Positions 34,438-43,385 are shown, numbered from the stretch's first letter. The stretch: 64,000 nucleotides of DNA from Sinomonas notoginsengisoli (GCF_021554725.1 NZ_JAIZDP010000003.1:62001-126000); one strand, 5' to 3'. Numbers and translations are program-made. The notes: a model not told the origin generated them from the letters alone.

Positions 34438-35904
34438 ATGACAACCCCAAACCCGTCCCGGGTCCCGTCTGGTTCAGCGTCGAGCCACATCGAGGAGCCC
34501 CATCTCTCCCGCGGCCTGTCCAACCGCCATATCCAGCTGCTCGCCATCGGCGGCGCGATCGGCACCGGCCTGTTCATGGGCTCCGGCAAGACCATCTCGG
34601 TGGCCGGCCCCTCCGTGATCTTCGTCTACATGCTCATCGGCTTCATGCTCTTCTTCGTCATGCGAGCCATGGGGGAGCTGCTCCTGAGCAACCTCAACTA
34701 CAAGTCGTTCTCCGACTTCGCGGGCGACCTGCTAGGACCCTGGGCCGGCTTCTTCACCGGCTGGACCTACTGGTTCTGCTGGGTCGTCACCGGTGTGGCG
34801 GACGTCGTCGCCATCGCGGGATACTCGAACGAGCTCTGGCCCGGCATCCCGCTGTGGGTCCCTGGACTCGCCACGATCCTCATCCTCCTCTCACTCAACC
34901 TGCCCACCGTCAAGGCGTTCGGCGAGGTCGAGTTCTGGTTCGCGCTCATCAAGATCGTCGCAATCCTCGCCCTGATCGGCACCGGCCTCTGGATGATCGT
35001 CACGGGCTTCTCCTCGAGCGCGGGCACGGCGTCCTTCGCGAACCTGTGGCAGTTCGGCGGGTTCTTCCCGAAGGAGTTCATGGGCTTCGTGGCAGGGTTC
35101 CAGATCGCGGTCTTCGCGTTCGTCGGGATCGAGCTCGTCGGCACCGCAGCCGCCGAGACCAAGAACCCGGAGCACAACCTGCCCCGCGCCATCAACGCCA
35201 TCCCGGTTCGAGTGGGCCTCTTCTACGTGGGCGCCCTCGTGATCCTCATGGCGGTCACGCCGTGGATGGAGTTCAAGGCCGGCCACTCGCCGTTCATCGG
35301 CATGTTCTCGCTCGCAGGCCTCGGCGCCGCCGCGACGATCGTCAACCTCGTGGTCCTCACCTCGGCCATGTCCAGTGCCAACTCGGGCATCTACTCGACG
35401 TCGCGCATGGTGTTCGGGCTGGCCCAGGAGGGCGACGCGCCTGCCGCGTTCGGCAAGCTGTCCTCCCGCAAGGTCCCGCAGAACGCCCTGTTCCTCTCGT
35501 GTGTGCTGCTGCTCTCCGGGATCGTGCTCCTCTACGCGGGCAAGAGCATCGGCGAGGCCTTCGACATGGTGACCACGGTCTCCGCCGTGTGCTTCATGTT
35601 CGTGTGGTCGATCATCCTCGCCAGCTACCTCGTGTTCCTCAAGCGCCGCCCCGAGCTCCATGCTGCGTCGAAGTACAAGATGCCCGGCGGCCGTGTGATG
35701 GTGTGGGTTGTGTTCGCGTTCTTCGCATTCCTCGTCTGGGCGCTGACCACCCAGTTGGACACGCTCGTGGCGCTGCTCGTGACACCCCTCTGGTTCGTCG
35801 TCCTCGGCGTCGCGTGGCAGTTCGTGAAGCGCTCTCCCCTGCATCAGGCACGCATCGCGAATCATCGCGAGACCCTGCGCGAAGAAGCAACAGTCAACGT
35901 CTGA
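34438..35904 (+). CDS. amino-acid permease, D-serine/D-alanine/glycine (CycA) type
   Basis: 488 residues from ATG 34438 with GAAGGT upstream. Twelve spans; the APC signature GLSNRHIQLLAIGGAIGTGL (~26) and the mid-protein GIELVGTAAAETKNPEHNLP (~240) match the AAT/CycA group. It imports small neutral amino acids with protons. A nearby alanine dehydrogenase makes alanine or glycine likely. Followed by a long terminator hairpin. Confidence 0.9.
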   Translation: MTTPNPSRVPSGSASSHIEEPHLSRGLSNRHIQLLAIGGAIGTGLFMGSGKTISVAGPSVIFVYMLIGFMLFFVMRAMGELLLSNLNYKSFSDFAGDLLGPWAGFFTGWTYWFCWVVTGVADVVAIAGYSNELWPGIPLWVPGLATILILLSLNLPTVKAFGEVEFWFALIKIVAILALIGTGLWMIVTGFSSSAGTASFANLWQFGGFFPKEFMGFVAGFQIAVFAFVGIELVGTAAAETKNPEHNLPRAINAIPVRVGLFYVGALVILMAVTPWMEFKAGHSPFIGMFSLAGLGAAATIVNLVVLTSAMSSANSGIYSTSRMVFGLAQEGDAPAAFGKLSSRKVPQNALFLSCVLLLSGIVLLYAGKSIGEAFDMVTTVSAVCFMFVWSIILASYLVFLKRRPELHAASKYKMPGGRVMVWVVFAFFAFLVWALTTQLDTLVALLVTPLWFVVLGVAWQFVKRSPLHQARIANHRETLREEATVNV

Positions 35905-35936
35905 CCTCGCGGCTTCAGATTCTGCCTCCGGGCAGC

Positions 35937-35985
35937 GCACGACGGCGGGTGGCCGGCTCACACGAGCCGGGCACCCGCCGTCGTG
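35937..35985 (+). terminator. long terminator hairpin
   Basis: Outer arms GCACGACGGCGGGTG and CACCCGCCGTCGTGC form a 15-base stem, with an inner stem GCCGGCT/AGCCGG; it starts about 30 bases after the permease stop. Confidence 0.85.
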
Positions 35986-36034
35986 CTTAGGCCGTGCATA
36001 AACCAGCAGCGGGCGCCGCCAGTACGCTGGGCAC

Positions 36035-36415
36035 ATGAGCCGATTCGCGCCGCACACCACCCCCGCCCTCGAGCCTGCGGAGGCCGAGAGCCTCGCCGAA
36101 GCACTCGCGGCGAAGGACGTCTCGCTGTTCGTCGACGGGACGGCGCATCGGCTCACGGGCGCCGCGGATGAGGCGGTGCGGGACCTACTAGCGAGACTGG
36201 CCCGCGGTGAGGCCGTAACGGTGAGCAGCGCCGAGGACGTGCTCACGGTTGCGCAGGCGGCCGAGCTCGCAGGGATCAGCCACTCGTACGTGCGCAAGCT
36301 GACCACCAATGGCGTATGGCCCGTGCAGTACCGCGGCACACACCGGCGGATCCGGCGCGAGGACGTACTCGCCTGGGTCTCAGACCAGAAGGGGCCTCGC
36401 AGCAGTCAGGACTAG
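36035..36415 (+). CDS. excisionase-like helix-turn-helix protein (antitoxin type)
   Basis: 126 residues. C-terminal MerR/excisionase HTH: VLTVAQAAELAGISHSYVRK ... GTHRRIRREDVLAW (~70-118). The N-terminal half, with LFVDGTAHRLTGAADEAVRD, resembles the antitoxin part of PIN-toxin pairs in actinobacteria. No toxin gene follows; the next gene is convergent and overlaps by four bases. It may be a solitary regulator or a leftover antitoxin. Confidence 0.85.
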   Translation: MSRFAPHTTPALEPAEAESLAEALAAKDVSLFVDGTAHRLTGAADEAVRDLLARLARGEAVTVSSAEDVLTVAQAAELAGISHSYVRKLTTNGVWPVQYRGTHRRIRREDVLAWVSDQKGPRSSQD

Positions 36416-37620
36416 AACCGCGGGCGGCCCGCCCAGCGGCGGGCCTTGAGTGCGAGATGAATCTCCTGCCGCACCCGCCCGGACAGCGGCTCGGCACGGA
36501 TGATATTGCGAACCCGTGCGAGGCGGTGGTACACCGTGGAACGGTGCACGTGGAGGCGGTCGGCCACGGTCTGCACGGCGCCGTCGGAGTCGTAGAGCAT
36601 CTCGAGCACAGGGAGCAGCTCGTCGTTTCGGTCCTCGGCCGTCAGGAGCGAGAAGAAGACGCTCGACGGCTCGGCCGCAAGAGCGCCCATCAGCTGGTAG
36701 GCACCCACGCTCCGCACGTCGACGAGTTCGCCCAGCTCTGGGTCCACCGCGGCGGCCTGCGCCGCGGTCCGCGCCTGCGCGTACGCCTCCCCGAGCTCGC
36801 GCAGGGTGGAGAATGGCTGACTGATGCCCACGAGCACGCGTCCAGCGGGCCGTCCAGAGCGTTTGGCGAGCTCGCGCTCGTAGTGGGTCAGGACGGCAGC
36901 GTGACTGGCCCGCGCAGTCGTGGCGGCGAAGAGGACCACGGCGTGCGTCTCGGTGCCCGCTGTGAAGAGCGCCGGATCGATGCCCGCTGTGGCCTGCATC
37001 GCGGCGGAGCTTGTCGCCACTACCGCGGCTTGTGGGTCCTGCGGCGTGACGCCCTCGGGGTCGAGCAGCACCACTATCTGCCATGGCGCATGCCCGTGCA
37101 CCTCCCGCCACCCGGAGATCGCTGCGAGGGCGGACTTGTCGCCCGACGCCGCAGCCAAGAACTCCGCCTCGCGCCGGCGCCGGTGATCGGACTCGGCCGT
37201 GTTGGACTCGAGCAGCAGCTGGCCGATGAGCTCGAGCTCGAGCTGGATGCCGGGGAGGGCCGCGAGCACGTCCGCGGAGCTTGCCTCGTCTGCCCCCTGC
37301 TGCACCCACAGGTACCCGACCCGAAATCCACGCACCAGGAGTGGGACGCACACGCGCCCGTACATGCCGAGTTCCGGGTTGGCCGGCACTGTCACGGGTC
37401 GCACGGCTGTCGCGATGCCGTGTGAGAGCTGCCATGCCTGGACGTCCGCGGGAAGTCGCTTGGAGAGGAGGAAGTTCACTCGCACCGGGTCTGCCTGGGA
37501 CTGGTTGGACGAGTACGCGATGAGCAGTCCATCGAGGTCTTCGACGCTCAGCCCGCGCCCGAGCTTGGCCGCCGCCGCTTCCACCAGATCTTCGACGCCG
37601 TGCCGCATGGTCACAAGCAT
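36412..37620 (-). CDS. PucR family regulator, probable alanine dehydrogenase activator
   Basis: About 402 residues from ATG 37620 (ATG 37608 also possible). C-terminal HTH_30/PucR domain: NDELLPVLEMLYDSDGAVQT ... RLHVHRSTVYHRLARVRNII; middle part has a GGDEF-like PucR regulatory domain. It is divergent from ald (37809). In Bacillus the PucR-type AdeR activates ald, so an analogous role is likely here; AdeR-like identity is inference. Confidence 0.88.
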   Translation of the reverse strand: MLVTMRHGVEDLVEAAAAKLGRGLSVEDLDGLLIAYSSNQSQADPVRVNFLLSKRLPADVQAWQLSHGIATAVRPVTVPANPELGMYGRVCVPLLVRGFRVGYLWVQQGADEASSADVLAALPGIQLELELIGQLLLESNTAESDHRRRREAEFLAAASGDKSALAAISGWREVHGHAPWQIVVLLDPEGVTPQDPQAAVVATSSAAMQATAGIDPALFTAGTETHAVVLFAATTARASHAAVLTHYERELAKRSGRPAGRVLVGISQPFSTLRELGEAYAQARTAAQAAAVDPELGELVDVRSVGAYQLMGALAAEPSSVFFSLLTAEDRNDELLPVLEMLYDSDGAVQTVADRLHVHRSTVYHRLARVRNIIRAEPLSGRVRQEIHLALKARRWAGRPRF

Positions 37621-37808
37621 ACGTTGCCCGCAACCACACCAGGAGACAAATGACTCCCTATCGTCCGACATGTGTTCAAGGAAGCATGGCGCGATCCGCG
37701 GAATTCCGGGGAAGTTGACGTTCCCACGTCTCGACGCCATGTAACACGCCTCACAGGCAGGCCTACGCTTGAAGCACGCCAACAGGCCCCCTAGCAACGG
37801 AGACGAAA

Positions 37809-38927
37809 GTGATCATCGGAGTCCCCAAGGAAATCAAGAACAACGAGTTCCGCGTGGCCATGACCGCCGCGGGCGTCCACGAATTCGTGGCGCACGGGCA
37901 TACCGTGCTGATCGAGCGCGGCGCGGGCGTCGCCTCGGGCATCACCGACGACGAGTACCACGTGGCCGGCGCGGAGCTGGTCACCGACGCCGCAGACGTG
38001 TGGGCCCGTGCCGACATGGTCATGAAGGTCAAGGAGCCCATCGCCTCCGAGTACCGCTACTTCCGCAAGGGCCTCATCCTCTTCACCTACCTCCACCTGG
38101 CTGCCGAGCCGGAGCTCACCCGCGCCCTGCTCGACGCCGGCGTCACAGCGATCGCCTACGAGACGGTCCAGGACGGACGCCGGCTTCCCCTCCTCGCCCC
38201 GATGTCCGAGGTAGCGGGGCGCCTCTCCGTCCAGGTGGGCGCGCAGTCGCTCCTCGCCCCGAACGGCGGCAAGGGCATCCTCCTCGGGGGGGTGCCGGGC
38301 GTGCGCCCGGCAGACGTCGTGGTCCTCGGGGCCGGCGTGGCGGGCACGAACGCCGCAGTCGTCGCAATGGGCCTCGGTGCCGATGTCACCATCCTCGACA
38401 TCGACATCGCCCGGCTCACCGAACTTGACGCCCTGTACGGCGGGCGCCTCAAGACGGTGGCGTCGAACAAGTACGAGATCGAGAAGTCCCTTGTCGAGGC
38501 GGACCTCGTGATCGGCTCAGTCCTGATCCCGGGCGCCAAGGCGCCAAAGCTGGTGACCAACGAGCTGGTGGCCCGGATGAAGCCCGGCAGCGTGCTCGTG
38601 GACATCGCGATCGACCAGGGCGGCTGCTTCGAGGACTCGCACCCCACCACGCATCAGGACCCTACGTTCCGTGTGCACCACTCGATCTTCTACTGCGTGG
38701 CGAATATGCCCGGCGCCGTGCCGAACACCTCGACCTACGCCCTCACCAACGTGACCCTGCGCTACGGCATCCTGCTCGCAGACCTCGGGGTCAAGGCCGC
38801 CCTCGAGAAGGACCCCGTCCTCGCCGCCGGCCTCAACATCGCCGCGGGGAACGTCACCCACCGGTCGGTCTCCGAGGCCCTGAACCTGCCGCTCACCGAG
38901 GACTGGCGCCACGTGGTCGCGGCCTAG
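37809..38927 (+). CDS. ald: alanine dehydrogenase
   Basis: 372 residues from GTG 37809 with GGAGACGAAA upstream. N-terminal signature GVPKEIKNNEFRVAMTAAGV, substrate lysine region VMKVKEP, nucleotide-binding VVLGAGVAGTNAAVVA (~172) and YCVANMPGAVPNTSTYAL near 300 are diagnostic. Converts L-alanine to pyruvate plus ammonia with NAD. Promoter lies in the 188-base divergent gap with the PucR regulator. Confidence 0.97.
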   Translation: MIIGVPKEIKNNEFRVAMTAAGVHEFVAHGHTVLIERGAGVASGITDDEYHVAGAELVTDAADVWARADMVMKVKEPIASEYRYFRKGLILFTYLHLAAEPELTRALLDAGVTAIAYETVQDGRRLPLLAPMSEVAGRLSVQVGAQSLLAPNGGKGILLGGVPGVRPADVVVLGAGVAGTNAAVVAMGLGADVTILDIDIARLTELDALYGGRLKTVASNKYEIEKSLVEADLVIGSVLIPGAKAPKLVTNELVARMKPGSVLVDIAIDQGGCFEDSHPTTHQDPTFRVHHSIFYCVANMPGAVPNTSTYALTNVTLRYGILLADLGVKAALEKDPVLAAGLNIAAGNVTHRSVSEALNLPLTEDWRHVVAA

Positions 38928-38947
38928 CGGAACGACGTTCGCAACGC

Positions 38948-38995
38948 ACGCCAGAGACCCCGCAACCGGCGCCACGGTTGCGGGGTCTCTGGCGT
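38948..38995 (+). terminator. very strong terminator hairpin after ald
   Basis: A perfect 21-base stem: left arm 38948-38968, loop GCGCCA, right arm 38975-38995 (core CCAGAGACCCCGCAACCG and its complement), beginning about 20 bases after the ald stop. Confidence 0.9.
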
Positions 38996-39054
38996 CCCCT
39001 CGCGAGGTCTTTGGACCATAGTCGCCGCTGGGGGCGCACACCTACGCTTGCGCC

Positions 39055-39792
39055 ATGAGGGCCATCCGGCTGGCTGTAGGTTCTGCCGCATTTGCGGCAT
39101 CGCTCGCCCTCGCGGGCTGCTTCGGGCAGCCCTCGTCCGCACCGTCGCCGTCCGGCTCAGCCCCGCCGAGCGCTTCCCCGAGCGTCTCGACCAGCGCCAG
39201 CCCGAGCGCCCCGCCGAGCGCTCCCCCGAGCGTCTCGACCAGCGCCAGCCCGAGCGCCCCGCCGAGCACCACGGCGCCGGCGAGCCCAGCGCCGTCGTCC
39301 ACTCCTGCGCAGCCTCCCACTCCAAGGGCCAGCCAGTCACCCGAGCCCTCGCGGTCAGCCGAGGCGGGGGCCCAGCTGCCGGAGCAGACCGCGCCCCTCA
39401 CGCTCTACTACATCGCGCCCAACGATGGCGGCATCTCGGGGCCAGCCGTGGGGTGCGGCGACAGCGCCGTGGCGACCTTCACGGAGCCGGTCACGTTCCG
39501 CGACAAGGTAGGCCCGAGCCTGAGCAGGCTCTTCGCGAACAAGAATGAGATGATCGGCCAGTCCGGGCTCGTCAACGCACTGCACAGCTCAGACCTGACC
39601 TATCAGGGCGGCTCCTTCGACGGCATCACGATCACGGTCTACCTGACAGGCTCGTTCGCCCTGGGCGGCGTGTGCGACATCCCGCGGGTCGAGGCCCAGA
39701 TCAACCTCACCGCTGCCACCGCTGCCGGCGCGCGGGACGCGGCCGTGATCGTCAATGGGCGCCCGCTCGCGGAGGCGCTGAGCCTCAAGTAG
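39055..39792 (+). CDS. lipoprotein with Ser/Pro linker and GerMN-like domain
   Basis: 245 residues. Signal peptide and lipobox LALAGC (~17-22), then a ~75-residue Ser/Pro/Ala linker partly built from a 48-base DNA repeat, then a globular domain beginning LTLYYIAPNDGG (~115) that resembles GerMN/sporulation-lipoprotein domains: GDSAVATFTEPVTF, INLTAATAAGARDAAVI. No catalytic residues known. Likely anchored outside the membrane, with the linker crossing the wall. Confidence 0.85.
   Translation: MRAIRLAVGSAAFAASLALAGCFGQPSSAPSPSGSAPPSASPSVSTSASPSAPPSAPPSVSTSASPSAPPSTTAPASPAPSSTPAQPPTPRASQSPEPSRSAEAGAQLPEQTAPLTLYYIAPNDGGISGPAVGCGDSAVATFTEPVTFRDKVGPSLSRLFANKNEMIGQSGLVNALHSSDLTYQGGSFDGITITVYLTGSFALGGVCDIPRVEAQINLTAATAAGARDAAVIVNGRPLAEALSLK
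39165..39267. repeat. 48-base tandem repeat encoding Ser/Pro linker
   Basis: Two nearly identical 48-base units (39165-39212, 39213-39260) differing in a T/C near GCGCT(T/C)CCCC, plus a partial third. Each encodes 16 residues of the lipoprotein linker, such as SVSTSASPSAPP. Copy number could vary between strains. Confidence 0.85.
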
Positions 39793-39903
39793 GCTCCGTG
39801 GCCGTCGCCTTCGGGCACCCCCAGGCCTACGCTGGAAGCGGGGCCGGAAAGGACTCCGCTCTGCGGAGCACGGCCCCAGTCAGGAAACCGAGGCGAGAAG
39901 CAC

Positions 39904-40035
39904 ATGTCAGGATTCGAGCCCGACAACGAGGACCGCGTACACAGCGAGGCACCTGCCGAAGGCGATCCCGACCTTGACGTGGCGGAGGTCCGGGCGCACT
40001 CCGAGCTGCCGGCGGAGGGCCCCGACGACGACTAG
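39904..40035 (+). CDS. 43-residue acidic protein
   Basis: A short frame from ATG 39904 to TAG 40033, starting MSGFEPDNEDRVHSEAP and ending PAEGPDDD; strongly acidic with almost no hydrophobic core. GAGGCGAGAAG is a good upstream ribosome site. It overlaps the convergent acyltransferase gene by four bases. High third-position GC supports coding. Function unknown; too short for most gene finders. Confidence 0.6.
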   Translation: MSGFEPDNEDRVHSEAPAEGDPDLDVAEVRAHSELPAEGPDDD

Positions 40036-42815
40036 CCGCGGGCGGCGGCCACGGTCGCGCCACCGAGGCGAGCGCCCTCGACGAGCATGGGTCGTGGTGC
40101 GCTGCGCCGAGCACGGTGTTGTGCCCAACGCCGTTCCACACCATGCATCGCCCGGGAGGCCACCGCCCAGTAGCCCGCGCCCACGGCAAGGGAGGCCACG
40201 AGCGCGGCGGCAAGGAACCATGCTCCCTGCGAGGTGTCGATCCCGGCGCCCTGTGCCCACTCGATCATGGAGGGGAACACGAGCCAGTGTGAGACGTAGA
40301 TGTAGAGCGAAGAGCTTGCGAGAATCGCGATAATCCGCGTCAGGCCACGGGGGACGCGGAGCGTGGGGAGCCAGACGAGCGCCAGGATGCCCACGATGAT
40401 CGTCGCGTTGCGGTACTCATTAGTGAAGAACCCGGGCACGGTCATCACTGTGAGGATCGTGAGCGTCCAGCGGCGTGAGGAAGACGTTGCGGCCGCCGTG
40501 GCCCAGCCGAGTGCGAACAGCCACAGCACCGCGCCCTGATGCGGGATGACGGGCAGGACCTTGAACCGGGTGAGCAGCGCGAGTGCGAACAGGACCATCG
40601 GGAACGCCCACGGGAAACGGCGCTGGAGGCGGTCCACCCACGGGACTGCGAGGAGCGCGGTGACCGCGAGCAGGACGTACACGAGCTCCTCGACGAACCA
40701 GAACCGCGAGGTCGTATTCCAGGCCTCGGGCCCGAAGACCGAGTTCACGAGGAACAGGTTGTTGACCGTGTACTCCCCCGTCACCACGAACGCGAACCAG
40801 ATGACGGCAAGGCTTGGGACCAGCACGCGCACGAGCGAACGGGTCTGGCTCCGCAGGCGCGCCCGCCGGTCGCCGGAAAGCTGGAATCTCGCGAAGTTGA
40901 AGCCTGCGAGGGCGAACAGCACGTGCGCCGTTCCGGGCCAGACGAACAGGTCGATATGCGTGCCGGCGATGAAGACGATGGCGATCGCCCGGACGACGAT
41001 CCCTGTCTCCATGGGGACGGTGGCCGTGGAGAGGGCCTTCGTCACCGCTCGGCGCGCACGACGCCGCCACCCGCCCGGGCGGGCCGGGTCGCCGGGGCCT
41101 GTGGTGTCCTCAGAGTGGCCGTCGGCGGTGGCCCGTGCGGTCCGCGTGGTGAGCACTGAGAGCTCCGAGACGGTCATGAGGTGCCAGTTCGCGGGCAGCT
41201 GGCCCAAGGCCTCCTCGAGACGCAGGGACGCAGCAACGTAGGAGAGCGAGTCGCCGCCGAGGGAGACGAACGAGTCATCGCCTCCCACCGCGTCGATCTC
41301 AAGTGTCTCGGCGTAGATCCCGGCGATGTCGGCGGGAGACTTGTCCTCGGGGCCTGCGGCTGCGCGGATCCCCTCGGGGGAAAAGGCGGCCGCGGGCTGA
41401 TGGGCCAGTGCGAGGATCGCCCGGTAGTCGGTCTTGCCGTTGGGCAGGCGCGGGATCGACTCGACGGCGTGGAGCACCACGGCTGCGCGCGGGAGGCCGA
41501 GGCGGGAGGCGAGATCCTTGGCCGTGAGGCGGAGGGCGTCGTCGTCCTCTCCGGTCTCTATGGCAACCACCAGCCCACGGTCCGTGCCGGCGGCGGCCGC
41601 GATGGCGCCGTCGTCCGCCAGCATTCGCTCGACGCGGCCGAGATCGACACGAAGGCCCACGATCTTCACGAACCGCGAGCGCCGGCCCACGATCTCGTAG
41701 AGGCCTTCGGGGCTCTGGCGGGCGAGGTCGCCGGTGCGAAGGTCCTCGACAGTGCGGCCGAGGGCCAGATCGGCCGGGGTCTCGGCGTAGCCGAGCATGA
41801 CGTTGGGTCCGGAGTACACGAGTTCATGGGCGGGCTCGCCATCCGGTCCCTCGAGGCCAATGACGGGCTCGAGCCGGAACGACCCTCCGGGGATCGGCAC
41901 GCCGATCGCGCTCGGATGCTCCTCTGCGAGATCGGGCGGGAGGTAGGCCATGCGGGCGGTCGCCTCGGTCTGCCCGTACATGACGAACAGGTCCCACCCG
42001 CGCCGCCGACCCAGCCGGGCGTAGTGCTGCACCCGGTCCGCGCCGAGGCGGCCGCCGGCCTGGGTGACATGGCGCAGGTGCGGGAGGTCCACGTCCTCGA
42101 AGCCAGTCCGCTCGAGGAGTTCGAACGTGTAGGGCACGGCCGCGAAGGATGTGATGCGGTGCTCACGCGCGAGGTCCCAGAAGCACGGGTCCACGACCGA
42201 GAGGTCAGTGAGCGCGAGCGAGGCGCCGACACTGAGGTGGGAGTTCACCACCGAGAGGCCGTAGCAGTAGGAGAAGGGCAGCGTGGTGGCCGCGCGGTCC
42301 TCTGGCCGCAGGTGGAGGTACTCGGCGATCGCGGCGGCGTTCGATTCGAGGTTCCCGCCCGAGAGCCGCACGAGCTTGGGCGAGCCCGTGGACCCGGACG
42401 TGCTCGTCAGGAGTGCAAGGTCCGAGTGCAGCTCGTGACGCGTGCCGGGGCGGCGTTCGTCGAGGAACGGCGTGTCGGTTCCAGGCCGGCTCACCATGAC
42501 CACGTCTGGGTCATAGGCGTCGATGATCTGCTGGGCGGCGCCGTCTTTGCCTTTCGGGAGCACGATGAGCGGATGGCCGCCGGCGAGCGCGCCGAGATAG
42601 GCGGTGAGGGTGGCGACGTCATTGCCCGCCGGGAGTGCGACGAGCCGTGGGGTGGCGCCCAGCGCGTGGACGACATCGTCGACGCGCCGCGCGAGGTCGC
42701 GATAGGTGAGGGTGCGGCCGCCTGCACCCGGGGGGAGAAGGACGGCGGGGCGGTCTCCGTGCCGGGCCAGGCCTGAGGCGAAGGAGACGCCAGCGAGGTC
42801 TGGCTGTGCGGTCAT
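40032..42815 (-). CDS. adenylation-carrier-acyltransferase fusion (NRPS-like), iron-box controlled
   Basis: 927 residues. Adenylation domain (1-~470): LLTSTSGSTGSPKLV, FVMYGQTEATARMAYLP, LRTGDLA, VGRRSRFVKIVGLRVDLGRV and PRLPNGKTDYR with the catalytic Lys. Then a carrier domain with phosphopantetheine Ser523 (GGDSLSY). From about 610 to 890 comes an acyltransferase-3 family membrane domain with eight to ten spans (GIVVRAIAIVFIAGTHIDLF, SSLYIYVSHWLVFPSMIEW). No condensation, thioesterase or reductase domain. Likely activates a carboxylic or amino acid, loads it on the carrier and transfers it at the membrane to an outside acceptor, like the Dlt D-alanylation machinery in one chain. Substrate unknown. 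A DtxR-type box precedes the start. Confidence 0.9.
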   Translation of the reverse strand: MTAQPDLAGVSFASGLARHGDRPAVLLPPGAGGRTLTYRDLARRVDDVVHALGATPRLVALPAGNDVATLTAYLGALAGGHPLIVLPKGKDGAAQQIIDAYDPDVVMVSRPGTDTPFLDERRPGTRHELHSDLALLTSTSGSTGSPKLVRLSGGNLESNAAAIAEYLHLRPEDRAATTLPFSYCYGLSVVNSHLSVGASLALTDLSVVDPCFWDLAREHRITSFAAVPYTFELLERTGFEDVDLPHLRHVTQAGGRLGADRVQHYARLGRRRGWDLFVMYGQTEATARMAYLPPDLAEEHPSAIGVPIPGGSFRLEPVIGLEGPDGEPAHELVYSGPNVMLGYAETPADLALGRTVEDLRTGDLARQSPEGLYEIVGRRSRFVKIVGLRVDLGRVERMLADDGAIAAAAGTDRGLVVAIETGEDDDALRLTAKDLASRLGLPRAAVVLHAVESIPRLPNGKTDYRAILALAHQPAAAFSPEGIRAAAGPEDKSPADIAGIYAETLEIDAVGGDDSFVSLGGDSLSYVAASLRLEEALGQLPANWHLMTVSELSVLTTRTARATADGHSEDTTGPGDPARPGGWRRRARRAVTKALSTATVPMETGIVVRAIAIVFIAGTHIDLFVWPGTAHVLFALAGFNFARFQLSGDRRARLRSQTRSLVRVLVPSLAVIWFAFVVTGEYTVNNLFLVNSVFGPEAWNTTSRFWFVEELVYVLLAVTALLAVPWVDRLQRRFPWAFPMVLFALALLTRFKVLPVIPHQGAVLWLFALGWATAAATSSSRRWTLTILTVMTVPGFFTNEYRNATIIVGILALVWLPTLRVPRGLTRIIAILASSSLYIYVSHWLVFPSMIEWAQGAGIDTSQGAWFLAAALVASLAVGAGYWAVASRAMHGVERRWAQHRARRSAPRPMLVEGARLGGATVAAARG

Positions 42816-42828
42816 CCCGCTCAGCGTA

Positions 42829-42847
42829 AGAGGTAAGCCTTACCTAA
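42829..42847 (-). promoter_or_regulatory. DtxR/IdeR-like iron box
   Basis: On the minus strand TTAGGTAAGGCTTACCTCT matches the 19-base consensus TTAGGTTAGGCTAACCTAA at 15 positions by eye and is palindromic around GGC. It ends 14 bases before the start codon at 42815, where binding of an iron-loaded DtxR/IdeR would block transcription. So the gene should be switched on by iron shortage. Confidence 0.75.
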
Positions 42848-42892
42848 ACCAAATTGCAGCACATCCCGGTGTCGTAATGCGAAGACGCGCGC

Positions 42893-43357
42893 TCAATGCG
42901 CCTCGCCTGCGACCTTGGCGAGGTTGGCGAGGCCCTTCTCGAAGTCCCTGCCCACCGAGTTGTCCATCTTCAGGACCTTGAAGACCAAGGCTGCAATGCC
43001 CCTGTTCTCGCCCTTCATGACCCACGTGACGCGCGTGCCGTCGTGATCGGGCTCGAACGTGAAGCCGGTTGGGTTCACCGCCTTGAACGGCTTGACGAAC
43101 ACGAGGCGGAGCCGGATGCTCTTGGGCTCGACCGCCTCGAGGATCTGCATGCTGCCTGCGCCCGCCTTCCTGTTGCCACGCCACGCGTAAGCCGCCCCGA
43201 CGCCCGCGTCCGGCCCGCTGTACGTCCGCTCCATCCCTGGATCGAGCGGCTCCCAAGGCGACCACTCGGTCCATTTGTGGAAATCCACCACATGCGGATA
43301 AACCGCCTCCGGCGGAGCTGGAATGAAAGCGCTGCGGGAAATCGTGTAGGCGGCCAT
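42893..43357 (-). CDS. SRPBCC (START-like) family protein
   Basis: 154 residues starting MAAYTISRSAFIPAPPEAVY, the usual SRPBCC/polyketide-cyclase beginning, with WTEWSPWEP (~30) and later GTRVTWVMKGENRG. These cytoplasmic helix-grip proteins bind hydrophobic ligands. No further clue to the ligand. It stands between two hairpin/promoter regions and is likely monocistronic, or follows the hairpin at 43386-43435. Confidence 0.9.
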   Translation of the reverse strand: MAAYTISRSAFIPAPPEAVYPHVVDFHKWTEWSPWEPLDPGMERTYSGPDAGVGAAYAWRGNRKAGAGSMQILEAVEPKSIRLRLVFVKPFKAVNPTGFTFEPDHDGTRVTWVMKGENRGIAALVFKVLKMDNSVGRDFEKGLANLAKVAGEAH

Positions 43358-43385
43358 GCAGCCATGCTAGGCGCGCCAGCGTCAA

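Noticed and set aside
39165-39267. Tandem repeat considered as a CRISPR-like array
   Set aside because: The units are directly adjacent without spacers and code for an in-frame Ser/Pro linker.
41181-42776. 531-codon frame antisense to the adenylation domain
   Set aside because: Mirror composition of the real gene, no ribosome-binding site and no known domain.
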